Assembly (NCBI GenBank): GCA_963210315.1
Contig: OY723314.1
Span: 1,736,001 to 1,800,000, forward strand
Length of the DNA stretch: 64,000 bases
Origin: Rhynchopus euleeides
Taxonomy: Eukaryota; Euglenozoa; Diplonemea; Diplonemida; Diplonemidae
Reading direction: 5' to 3'
This document shows positions 42,082 through 51,483 of this stretch, in pieces; position 1 is the first letter of the stretch, and every line of letters starts with the position of its first letter. The notes beneath the pieces were generated by a model, which did no database searches, was not told the DNA's origin, and saw nothing but the letters and a program-made list of their open reading frames with translations. The position numbers and the translations under genes were made by a program.

Positions 42082-43810
42082 CACTAGTGCTCGGGCTGTA
42101 CAACCTGCATGATGAGTGAAGGGAAAATATCATCCACCCGAGTTTACTTATTTTATTGTTGTGCACTACGTCGTGTAGTGTCGGGCCCTGTGTGGTACCT
42201 TGAGAAGAGCGAGACAGAGCGGCGCGTGATGGAAGGCGTCATGAAACGACAACCTTGTGCCGGCAGGCGCCCCGCTTGGCAGGCACCACCGTCGGAGGAC
42301 CGACAGCTGCGCCTGCTGCAGCTGATGCCTTTCTTAACCCGCACTGCGGGTTGCCATGCGTCGGTACGGCGACACCTCCCCATGGTAGCCAAAGTACTGT
42401 TGTGACGATTTTTTGACTCCACTTAGCGAACGCCTCTTTTCGCCGCCGAGCCCACATTCACAGTGATACCTTTACCTGCCAGTGCGCGAGTTGTTTTTCC
42501 TTGAGTGTTGTTGTGTGTGTTGGAGGGCTTGTGGAACGCTCTCTGAATTATTTGCACTTAACGCGTTTTATTTACGTCTCAAGGTTGCATTTGCACCGTG
42601 GACACTAACGTTTCCCTTCCCTTCCCTTCCTGGGCCGATGCACCACCAACCCATCCCATGCCCTGCCCGCTCCTGGCTCTCCATCCTGTGGGCACACAGC
42701 TCCCCATCACATACCTCATGATACCGCTTTGCTTCAGGGCGACATTCTCCCACCCAGTACAGAGGAGGATGAACCGGAAAACATCCTGGACGGAACAATT
42801 CTGGACCTCGGGGGCCCAAACCGGTTGGACCTTTTGTCCGGTCCAGAGCGGTTTGCTGTTTTTTCGCCAGCACTTGTCACATTTTCGGAGTGGCACAGTG
42901 TGGGCTGCGAGACGCCTTCCAAACATGGTCAAACCCGAGAACCCAGACTGCAAGGAACAGATGTTCACTACCGTGGCCTCCAGCAAAACACACCACATCA
43001 TGGTGCATCGGAGGAAATACGACTGGTCAGGACTGGCGTCATCACTTCCGTCATGTTTCCATTTTTCGTCTTTACGCTTTCCATTCGGTCCAGATGAATT
43101 ACGCTTACGGTAACGCCTCCCTTTCTTTGGGGCGGGAAGTTTCCCTCGCCCTTGCCCAGCATATCTGGTGTTGTGACTACAAAAAAGACAAACACTGCGA
43201 GAAGGTGCTGTGAGACTTGCCTTTGCTTTCACTCTCGACAATCAAACCCCCCCGCTGGGAAGGACTGGATAAACCACTGCCGTCTTTAACCTTTCGTTAT
43301 CCACTGCACTTATGTACTTCAGACGAACACAAACACACAGTCGGTTGTAAGCTTGTGCAGATGAGTGGTGGAAGCGATCGATCAAACAAAATACCCCCCT
43401 CATTTTATCGCACGTTTGTAAGCACATTGGAGCGTTGGAAGTCTGAACAATTTGGCATACCATCCAAAGCACAGCGCAGCTTTGTGTATTGGAGGAAACA
43501 CGATACGAGAAAGGACTGGCGTTATCACACCTCTGACATGTCGAGAAACATGACGAGTCTGTCATGATTCCCCTTTTTTCGTGCTCCACCACACCTTCTG
43601 TACTTCAGACGACCCAAACACACAACACACGGTCGTGAGATTTGTGCAGAGGGGTGGTGGAAGCGGTCAACAAAACATTTTCTCATTGTTGGTTGTTTTA
43701 CAGTCTGGCTAATAATGATTGTTACAAGGCAAAATAAATAAAGATAATTAATTCGCCGGGGCCTCGGAATCATAACATTTTCCCATAACATTTTAATTCG
43801 GTGTTTTAGG
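42082..43810. other. Gene-free region with repeat fragments
   Basis: No gene supported. A truncated 55-bp hairpin repeat core lies at 42957-42986 (GTTCACTACCGTGGCCTCC, hairpin lost). Two related ~75-bp segments at 43311-43390 and 43599-43680 share GTACTTCAGACGA, TGTGCAGA and GTGGTGGAAGCG(A/G)TC, the last being the YR-unit core. Confidence 0.5.
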
Positions 43811-44523
43811 AGGATTCTTGATATTCCTGGATTTCCCGAATTTCCTGGATTTCCCCCGGCCCCTTAGGCGATTTCAGGGCGGACAGGGCGGACATATCCG
43901 GACCGGAAATCCGGGTGTCCGGATGTCCGGGTCCAATTTTGACCCCCCCCCCCCCCCCCCCGGACATTTCCCGAATTTCCCGCCCGGACATGTCCGGGCG
44001 GACATCCGGACATCCAGAAATGTCCGGGCGGACATTTTCTGGTGTCCGGATGTCCGGGCGGACATGTCCGGACCCGGAAATTCGGGAAATCCAATTTTGA
44101 CCCCCCCCCCCGGACATGTCCGGCCAGGACCTCAATAGTTTGATTTTTGGTCCAGAAAGGAGGATTCTTCATATTCCTGGATTTCCCGAATTTCCTGGAT
44201 TTCCCCCGGCCCCTTAGGCGATTTCAGGGCGGACAGGGCGGACATGCCCGGACCCGGAAATCCGGGTGTCCGGATGTCCGGGTCCAATTTTGACCCCCCC
44301 CCCCCCCCCCCCCCCCCCCGGACATTTCCCGAATTTCCCGCCCGGACATGTCCGCCCGGACATCCGGACATCCAGAAATGTCCGCCCCGGACAGGGCGGA
44401 CATGTCCGGGCGGACATTTTCTGGTGTCCGGATGTCCGGGCGGACATGTCCGGACACGGAAATTCGGGAAATCCAATTTTGACCCCCCCCCGGACATGTC
44501 CGGCCAGGACCTCAATAGTTTGA
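43811..44523. repeat. Two direct copies of a GGACATGTCCGG-rich palindromic repeat
   Basis: Unit 1 (about 43811-44158) and unit 2 (about 44159-44523) both begin AGGAGGATTCTT and GATTTCCCGAATTTCC, contain many CCGGACATGTCCGG palindromes and C-runs, and end CTCAATAGTTTGATTTTT. The junction of unit 1 with unit 2 continues into GGTCCAGAAA. In unit 2 the same junction is occupied by a YR-element derivative. Confidence 0.8.
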
Positions 44524-44529
44524 TTTTTT

Positions 44530-45009
44530 AAGCACACTCGTGTGAGCGGAAAGCGCCCCACCACAGCTGCAACCAAACGTGCTCTATACACTAACCCCAC
44601 CCTTCATCAGGCTCAGGGTGTGATCAGTTCAGGGTTTTGTGTGTAGAAGCGTCAACGCAACAAACAAAAGGAAATTCATCAGAGCGGTTGTAGCTGTGAA
44701 GTGATAGGGCGCTTTCCCCATTCTCCCACAGTATGCGAGGAAGGTGGGAGATAGCGAACACCCTGGACATTCCCCACAAAAACTGTGTTTTAGTGCAAAT
44801 CTGAAAGGGAAACAATAGAAGAGCCGAAGGGTATTCGTCGATCGCGAGAACGCTGGAGTACCTGCTGAAATTGACAGGCCGGCTGGAGAAGGAGCTGAAG
44901 AAGACCGTGGAGACGCAGGCGAAGCAGATTCATAAGTGTGTAGAAGCGTCAACGCAACAAACAAAAGGAAATTCATCAGAGCGGTTGTAGCTGTGAAGTG
45001 ATAGGGCGC
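44530..45009 (+). mobile_element. Internally deleted YR-retroelement derivative
   Basis: A complete 188-bp terminal unit is followed by CTCCCACAG-type sequence and then a fragment of the Gag-like coding region (LEYLLKLTGRLEKELKKTV). A deletion junction GCAGATTCATAAGTGTGTAG leads directly into the right module. The same junction occurs in the copy at 59.3 kb, so both descend from one deleted source element. Confidence 0.8.
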
Positions 45010-45013
45010 TTTT

Positions 45014-45612
45014 GGTCCAGAAAATAGTTTGAAAATTTTTGAAATCTGGGTGCCCAAATTTTTTGCTCCTAAGACCGGCGATTTGTAGGGGGACCCTTTC
45101 GAATTTTTTTTGGAGAAGGGTAAATTGAACGTTTTTGGCCAAATGAAGCCACTGCGACCATTCCCGGGCCTCGGAAATCAGATTTTGGCCCCTCAAATGC
45201 GGTGCCGGTCCGGACAAAAAACCGAAAAAATCGTGAAAAATGGCCCATTTTCCCCAGCCAAAAATGGGCCAAAAATGCCCCCCGGACACCCCCAGAGACA
45301 TGTCCTAATCCGGGGTGCCAGTAGGGGGGACCTTTCGAATTTTTTTCCATACAAATTGCGGTCCGAAATTTTCCGATTTTTTGAAAAAAGGCGAATTCTG
45401 TAAGGGGGACCTTTTCGAATTTTTTTTTTCGGGCACTTTTTCCACAAGGAAATGTCCGCCCTGTCCGCTACTGTCCACTACCGATTTCAAGGATCCTCCC
45501 AAAAAAAAATTTCCTAAGACCGGCGATTTGTAGGGGGACCAGGTGTGGCTCTATTTTGGGGGTATTTTGGCCGATTTTCGAAATCCTATTTTGGTTTTTT
45601 TGCACTTTTTTT
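45014..45612. repeat. Tandem-like repeats around GGGGGACC(C/T)TTTCGAATTTTT
   Basis: The motif GTAGGGGGACC(C)TTTCGAATTTTT recurs at about 45085, 45330 and 45400, and AAGACCGGCGATTTGTAGGG at about 45071 and 45513. The left edge starts GGTCCAGAAA, matching the sequence after unit 1 of the preceding palindromic repeat. No gene. Confidence 0.6.
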
Positions 45613-46066
45613 AAGCACACTCGTGTGAGCGGAAAGCGCCCCACCACAGCTGCAACCAAACGTGCTCTATACACTAACCCCACCCTTCATCAGGCTCAGG
45701 GTGTGATCAGTTCAGGGTTTTGTGTGTAGAAGCGTCAACGCATCAAACTATCAAGCAGGCGAGAGAATCAAGAGGGGAGCAAGAGTGACAGAAGCGGACA
45801 GAGTACGCCGAGCTGCGTGTATAGGAGAGGAACAGAACGGGCTGAGGGAGTACGCCGAGCTGCGTGTATAGGAGAGGAACAGAACGGGCTGAGGGAGTAC
45901 GCCGAGCTGCGTGTATAGGAGAGGAACAGAAACTACGCCGAGCTGCGTGTATAGGAGAGAAACAGAAACTACGCCGAGCTGCGTGAATAGGAGAGGAACA
46001 GAAACTACGCCGAGCTGCGTGAATAGGAGAGGAACAGTAACTACGCCGAGCTGCGTAACAGAGAAG

Positions 46067-47137
46067 ATGGCCACTCTGGATTGGGACACCCTGAAGGTTC
46101 CCGACCCCGCCCACCCCGACAACGAGCCAGCAGAGCGTCGCCCCGAGTGCATATTCGAAACGTGCAATACTACACACACAGCCAGGACCGCATTCAGCTG
46201 CCACGACTGCGGTGGGACCACGGTCAGGACGTGCTTGAGAGAGCACATCCCGGCGCACGTCGTCCCCGAATGGCTCGAGGGCGCAGGGGACAGGGGCTGG
46301 GTGTGCCCCGAGTGCGCATGGGTCCGGCAGGCAGTCGACGAGGAGACCGCGGCGGACCTGGCAGCAGCGACGGGCGAGCTAGGCGAGGACGGGGAGTACA
46401 GCGAGGCGGACAGCCAGAGTGGCACGGGCCTCCAGCACAGGGACGCACACCACCCCGCCGACTCGAACACCGATCTCCGCGTGGCGAACTCGCTGGAGTA
46501 CCTGCTGAAATTGACAGGCCGGCTGGAGAAGGAACAGAAGGAGCTGAAGAAGACCGTGGAGACGCAGGCGAAGCAGATCGCCACCCTGCAGAAGGCGCTG
46601 CAGCGGACGGAGGCCGAGCTGCCCGCCGATTTCTCCGCCCACATCGTGTCGACCTGGGGATCGTCGATCGCCACTGTCCCCGGACGCAGGTTGGTGAAAG
46701 CTGAGGTATCCCGGGTTTTCCGACAGGCGGAGCTCAGCGATGCCCCGAGCTCACCAGACTGGCAACACCAGCTCATCCAGGCCTTCGACGCTCTGTTTCA
46801 GACAATGGGACTGATCCGCGACGACGATGATCCGGATCGCTTTACCGAGGCCCTCCACAAGACAATCGTCGTTATGAACTCGCACTTTCTCCTGAAGGGG
46901 CGCGCGGGCGCCCGCCTCTACCTGGCAAAGGCGAAGATTATGGACCCAGCGAAGTACGATGCGGTGACACACGGGCGCCTACTCCGGGAGGGGCGGGCCA
47001 CGCAGGACGACACACAGGAGAGGCGGGCCGCGTTTCAGGAGCGGTTCCTGCAGGAGCGTAACACGCAGGACCGCCCCGCGCCCTACTCGGGAAAGGGCCA
47101 TCACAAAGGACGGGGGGGGAAAGGCAAGCGACAGTGA
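46067..47137 (+). CDS. Gag-like protein of YR retroelement with zinc-binding module
   Basis: About 356 aa. The ATG at 46067 lies just after the leader repeats, and homologous sequence in the deleted copy at 59.3 kb starts at the same codon. Residues about 25-85 contain a Cys/His cluster (CIFETC, then CHDCGG, CLREH, CPEC) resembling a RING/B-box-type zinc module. It is not the CCHC knuckle of retroviral Gag. An acidic linker and a coiled-coil stretch (about 145-185, LEKEQKELKKTVETQAKQI) follow. The C-terminus is basic and Gly-rich (KGHHKGRGGKGKR), suited to nucleic-acid binding. It probably packages the element RNA. Function is inferred from position. Confidence 0.7.
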   Translation: MATLDWDTLKVPDPAHPDNEPAERRPECIFETCNTTHTARTAFSCHDCGGTTVRTCLREHIPAHVVPEWLEGAGDRGWVCPECAWVRQAVDEETAADLAAATGELGEDGEYSEADSQSGTGLQHRDAHHPADSNTDLRVANSLEYLLKLTGRLEKEQKELKKTVETQAKQIATLQKALQRTEAELPADFSAHIVSTWGSSIATVPGRRLVKAEVSRVFRQAELSDAPSSPDWQHQLIQAFDALFQTMGLIRDDDDPDRFTEALHKTIVVMNSHFLLKGRAGARLYLAKAKIMDPAKYDAVTHGRLLREGRATQDDTQERRAAFQERFLQERNTQDRPAPYSGKGHHKGRGGKGKRQ

Positions 47138-47194
47138 CTCCCCGACACCAGCAGGGGACGCCCGCGGGCCACGACCCTCCCCCCCGCCGCGGTA

Positions 47195-48157
47195 GTGTAT
47201 GTGAAGGCAGTACCATCTGCCCCCCCGTCAACAAGAGGACGCCCCCGCAAGACCGAGACGAGCGTGACCCCGGAGGAAGCAACCACCATTCACCAGGAAC
47301 TGCAACACACCCTGGCCCAAGCCCTCGCACCCACATACTGGGGGGCCCTCCGCCGCACATACGACAGGTACTCGCAGTTCCGGGAAGGGTGGATGAAAGC
47401 GGAGAGGCGAACACTGCCACACGACGAAGGGGCGGTGCTGTGGGTCACGAAGCAACGGAAGGACGGGCTATCAGTGCAGTCCGCCCTCCAGTACCTCAAC
47501 AACCTTGCAGCAGCACTCAGACGCTTCGCAGCGTTCCCCCTCGACGGAAAACAAATTGTGGCGGACTACAGGCGGGCGCTGAAACGGGGAGGAGCACTAC
47601 GACCACTGAAGCAAGCAGAACCAGCAACAGCCCACAACATCCGGGAGGCGCTAGCGAAGGAGCCACGTCCCCTCGTGAAACTGCTGCTCGGCATCATGTG
47701 GGGGGGTGCGGCAAGGGCCTCGGACGCACTGCGCTTGTATGTGAAGGACGTCACAGCGGAAAAGCGCAGCGAGCCGATATACGTGCGCTGGACCCAGTCG
47801 AAGGCGGACCCCTTCCACATGGGTCACATCACAGGGATCTCCCTGCCGAAGGACCTACACCGTATCCTCCGACACCGCCTCCGCAGGGCGCGCAGAGCAG
47901 GAGAGACGAGACTGTTCCCGGCGGACGTCACCTACCGGACCGTGGTAAAAGCCGTCAAGCGGGCACGGAGGGGGCTCACGGCACACTCTCTGCGGAGGGG
48001 GGCACTCACACAGCTTGCGCGAAAGAACGTTCCACTGGAGGAGGTGCGCCTCCTCTCGAGACACGCGACGGTCGACGGTGTGATGCGTTACGTATCAGCG
48101 GCGGAAAACGCACACGCGCGCGAGACAGCACAGGTGTCGGCGAAGATCGAGTGGTGA
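47195..48157 (+). CDS. Tyrosine recombinase of YR retroelement
   Basis: About 320 aa. The frame has no early ATG. It is open from a GTG at 47195, so the true start, or the mechanism linking it to the Gag frame, is uncertain. The catalytic tyrosine-recombinase set is present: box I Arg in GGAARASDALRL (about residue 173), a Lys in the TQSKADP strand, HSLRRG giving His and the second Arg (about 264-267), a later His in LSRHATVDG and the nucleophile Tyr in VMRYVSA (about 299). This protein would join the circular DNA copy to the genome without a target duplication, which agrees with the insertion junctions seen in this window. It overlaps the beginning of the RT frame by a few bases. Confidence 0.85.
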   Translation: MYVKAVPSAPPSTRGRPRKTETSVTPEEATTIHQELQHTLAQALAPTYWGALRRTYDRYSQFREGWMKAERRTLPHDEGAVLWVTKQRKDGLSVQSALQYLNNLAAALRRFAAFPLDGKQIVADYRRALKRGGALRPLKQAEPATAHNIREALAKEPRPLVKLLLGIMWGGAARASDALRLYVKDVTAEKRSEPIYVRWTQSKADPFHMGHITGISLPKDLHRILRHRLRRARRAGETRLFPADVTYRTVVKAVKRARRGLTAHSLRRGALTQLARKNVPLEEVRLLSRHATVDGVMRYVSAAENAHARETAQVSAKIEW

Positions 48158-49992
48158 AGAAAAAACGACAGCAAGGGGGGACGACGCGCACACAGCCAAA
48201 ACCCCTGACAGCAACCCACTTCCCGGGGACCACGAGGCTGTTCGCAGCGCGCCACTACTACGAAGATGCCACATCCGACGAAGCCGCGTCCGACCCACCA
48301 CCCAGTGATGAGGAAGCGTGGAGCGAGGTGGATAGCGCAGAGTCGTACGGTCCGGGTGTCGAGGACCTCTACGGGGAGGACTTGGGTGTGTGCACGGGGG
48401 GGAAGGTGATACGGCCAGCCAACGCGAAGACGGAGCTGTCGGAGGAAGAGGACTACATCGCGGAGATCTGCACCTCGCGCCTCAATCTCAAGGAACTGCG
48501 ACGGTTGGACAGCGAGGGTGAACTGACGGGGGTCTTGGACCTCATCACCAAGCCAGCCGCTTTCGCTGACGCACTGCTTCCCGAGGCCCGCCAAGAACTA
48601 CGTAAAACGGGGAGGAAGGTATCACGCCACATGTTGCACCACCTGGACACCTTGGTTGAGTATGGCGTCCTGACGGAGGCGGATGCACACCCGTACCTCA
48701 CGCTGCCAGCGTTCACCGTGTCCAAGAAGTCTGGGGGCCAACGTTTCATCGTCGACGCAAGGCGGCTAAATGCACTGATGACACGCCCACCGGACATGCG
48801 TTTGCAGGACATCACGGAGGTGACACAGCGAGTGGCCGCGGCGAGCTGGGTGGTGATGGCAGATGCACGCAGCTGGTTCTACCAGTTCCCCGTACACAAG
48901 GAGATCCAACGCTATTTCGAAGTGCGCCTAGGCGGGGAGAGAAAGACATTCGTGAAGACCTTCCTGACTGTCATGTGCATGGGGTGGTCACATTCCCCGG
49001 CAATCGCGAACCGCAGCGCACGCGTGCTGCTCCCGCCAGAGCACGGAATAGTCTGGATTGACAACTTCATCGCTGTCGGAGACTCCCTACCAGAGGCACA
49101 GGCGAGGTACGCCGACTTCATCAGCCGCTGCGAGAAGGTGGGGGCCGCCCTGAACTTCGACGACACACAACACGGCGTGCCGCTGCAGGACTTCACAGTG
49201 TTCGGGATCCACTTCGACCTGACGCGACACCGTTTCCACATGGACACAGCCTGGGTGCAAAAAGTCCTCGGACGGGAAGAGTACAAGGAAGTCGTCAACG
49301 GCCACACGACACCACGCAGGGCGTTCAGAGTATTCGGGTCTTTCGTCTGGCAGTCGTATGTGATGCGGACACCGATGTGTTACATGCCAGCCGTGTTGTC
49401 CTTCGTGCGGCGCATCGCGAAGCAGACGCACTCAAACAACGCCCGATGGGACTCCAGGGTCGCAGTACCTCCGTCGGTGCAGGCGGAGACAGTGGCGCGG
49501 GCACGCCTCATCGAGGACAACGAGTGGTATACGCCGCAGAACCCGCCACCGACCATTGAGCTCTGGACAGACGCGTCATCCACGGCGTGGGCGGCGGTGC
49601 TCGTGCTGCCGGGAGGGGAGTCAGTGTCCCAAGGGGCGTTCGAAGGGAGCGACGCGGACACGAACATCTTCCTGAAGGAAGCGTATGCAGTGTGGCAGGG
49701 GGTGCGCATGATGCAGCGTGTGAGGGAGGCAAGCGTAACCTGCCACATAGACAACCTCGGCCTGGTGTTCGCGCTCCGGAAGGGCCACTGCGCCAACTAC
49801 CGAGGCAACCTTCTGCTGCAGGAGATATACACAACAGCGCGCCGCCAGCAGATACGACTTATTCCACACTGGGTTGCGACCCACGACCAACGCGCAGACG
49901 CGTACACGCGAGGGACGCAGGCCACACACCCCGTGGAGTTGCCACCAGTGTCGATGCCACCTACACTTTTACCAGCGCGCCCGCCTCGTTGA
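48151..49992 (+). CDS. Reverse transcriptase-RNase H of YR retroelement
   Basis: About 613 aa in a frame without an initial ATG. It probably starts by re-initiation or frameshifting at the end of the recombinase frame, since the open frame upstream of 48151 is anti-coding shadow. After an acidic N-terminal region, RT motifs follow: TVSKKSGGQRFIVDARRLN, motif A (VVMADARSWFYQF), motif B (GWSHSPAIAN), and motif C as VWIDNF, where most RTs have xxDD. The RNase H domain has ELWTDASS, the Glu in LKEAYAVWQG, CHIDNLG and HDQRADAYTR, so its acidic residues appear complete. Such RTs copy the element RNA into DNA. Asn for the second motif C Asp is unusual and could mark a variant lineage or inactivity. 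Confidence 0.8.
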   Translation: MVKKKRQQGGTTRTQPKPLTATHFPGTTRLFAARHYYEDATSDEAASDPPPSDEEAWSEVDSAESYGPGVEDLYGEDLGVCTGGKVIRPANAKTELSEEEDYIAEICTSRLNLKELRRLDSEGELTGVLDLITKPAAFADALLPEARQELRKTGRKVSRHMLHHLDTLVEYGVLTEADAHPYLTLPAFTVSKKSGGQRFIVDARRLNALMTRPPDMRLQDITEVTQRVAAASWVVMADARSWFYQFPVHKEIQRYFEVRLGGERKTFVKTFLTVMCMGWSHSPAIANRSARVLLPPEHGIVWIDNFIAVGDSLPEAQARYADFISRCEKVGAALNFDDTQHGVPLQDFTVFGIHFDLTRHRFHMDTAWVQKVLGREEYKEVVNGHTTPRRAFRVFGSFVWQSYVMRTPMCYMPAVLSFVRRIAKQTHSNNARWDSRVAVPPSVQAETVARARLIEDNEWYTPQNPPPTIELWTDASSTAWAAVLVLPGGESVSQGAFEGSDADTNIFLKEAYAVWQGVRMMQRVREASVTCHIDNLGLVFALRKGHCANYRGNLLLQEIYTTARRQQIRLIPHWVATHDQRADAYTRGTQATHPVELPPVSMPPTLLPARPPR

Positions 49993-50219
49993 GAACGAGA
50001 CGGACACGTCCCTCCGGATGAGGGTCCTGGTGTAGAAGCGTCAACGCAACAAACAAAAGGAAATTCATCAGAGCGGTTGTAGCTGTGAAGTGATAGGGCG
50101 CTTTTTAAGCACACTCATGTGAGCGGAAAGCGCCCCACCACAGCTGCAACCAAACGTGCTCTATACACTAACCCCACCCTTCATCAGGCTCAGGGTGTGA
50201 TCAGTTCAGGGTTTTGTGT

Positions 50220-51405
50220 AACACACCTGTGTGGTACGGGAAATGCTACGAGGAACGCGATGGACTCGGGACTGCTGCTGGCCTCTCTTGCTATGGTTTA
50301 CTTATGTTTCGTGCTCCACCTGCTCCACCTCATTCTGCACTTCAGATGATCCACTTCACGTGGGTTACGGGGTTTGGGACAACGATGGTATGTTGTGTCC
50401 GACGACAAGGTAAGGTAAGCTCATCGAGGTACACCAAACCGGAGTTGTCAAATCAAAAAAAAATATGGGGGGGGGGGTTTCAAAGTGCAAGAGGTGGAGC
50501 CCGTTCAACAGGTGGAAGCGTCCAATGCAACACTCACAGCATAGAGGCCAAGTGTTTCTCGTAGTATTTTTCGAAGACATTGCAAGATGTTATAGGAAAT
50601 TTTTCAGGATCTGTTTTGAGTAGGCGTTCCGTGCTCTACACTCATCACACCACCACACCTTCATCAGCCAGGAGATTTGTGTATTTCATCACCAAGGGTT
50701 TTTTCGTTGAGGCTTCACATCAAGTCAGACGTCCTTCGCCGTCTTTTCTTGCAAAGCCAGGGTTGGGTGTGTGTGTTTAAAAAAAAACCCGTTGTTTCTG
50801 TGAACGAACTGGCATGAAGGGGTGTGATCGAGATAGTGGAAGCGATCAACAAGTACAACCACTCTCTCTGAGATCTCAGAATTCTACCTCACCCCCCTTT
50901 TCCCGTTTCTATCCTCTGACACAAACAGAGACTCAAGAATTTTGTGATTTTCCTCGGGTGGGGTACCTCAGGACGGAAGCACCCTCCCCGTACAGGGGTA
51001 CCTCACCCAATTGATTTTGTTTTGTGCTTACAGCTCAGGAACCTGTGTAGATACCAGGAGGCCCCGCAAGCTCCTTCTTCGTATTCTCCTTCCACAAGCA
51101 AGAGGCTCTCCGCCCCCTCCTCCCCGCCCTGCCAACACCTCCTCCCCCTCCTCTGTTGGGCTGTCACGGAATGGCTGTGCAATGCCTTTGCAGCACTCCC
51201 ACACAACCTGGCAGACTGGCTCGAAAACCTCAAACCACATCAAGTGCGTTTGCCTTGGGATGGACCGGGGTGTTGCCCTCCCCCGTGCACCGCATGCTGC
51301 TCCACAGGCAGACTGCCCAAAGCCAGGGTCGGGTCGCGAAAAGGGTGGTGATGCATATGACATCTGTCAGACTGATGTGCCATGTCACATCAAAACACTC
51401 CCGCA

Positions 51406-51442
<37 letters not shown>

Positions 51443-51483
51443 TCTACTCACTCGTCCCAGCCACACACACACAGGCGGACATC
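50220..51483. other. Intergenic region with YR-unit relics and CA microsatellite
   Basis: No intact gene. GTGGAAGCG(T/A)CCAATGCA-type cores occur at about 50513 and 50837. A (CA)n run lies at 51411-51438, followed by AG-rich acceptor-like sites before the ATG at 51484. Confidence 0.45.
51228..51330 (-). pseudogene. Relic of a DUF4116-gene N-terminus
   Basis: On the - strand this ~100-bp stretch matches 34050-34145 of the interrupted DUF4116 gene (shared GAGCAGCATGCGGTGCAC, CACCCCGGTCCATC, AAGGCAAA) and encodes GEGNTPVHPKANALDVV. Flanking coding sequence is missing. Confidence 0.6.

Larger units (their letters stand above)
45613..50219 (+). mobile_element. Full-length tyrosine-recombinase retroelement (VIPER/TATE/DIRS-like)
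   Basis: A left module of about 130 bp (AAGCACACTCGTG...GTTTTGTGTG) starts at 45613. A leader with about seven tandem ~40-bp repeats (TACGCCGAGCTGCGTG...) follows, then Gag-like, tyrosine recombinase and RT-RNase H frames. The right module (TAGAAGCGTCAACGCAACAA...GATAGGGCGC, 50033-50101) comes next, followed through TTTTT by a second left module (50107-50219). Split direct repeats of this A-ORFs-B-A type, no integrase and no LTRs define the YR retroelements. Gene order matches VIPER/TATE of trypanosomatids. The Gag and YR frames are intact. Replication is expected through a circular DNA joined at the T-run. Confidence 0.85.

Noticed and set aside
42579..43241. A 220-codon - strand frame
   Set aside because: It spans a dispersed repeat core and shows no domain, signal peptide or coding-like composition.
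47134..48150. N-terminal extension of the RT frame upstream of 48151
   Set aside because: It overlaps the conserved recombinase gene in another frame, has Arg/Gly/Pro-rich shadow composition and no ATG.
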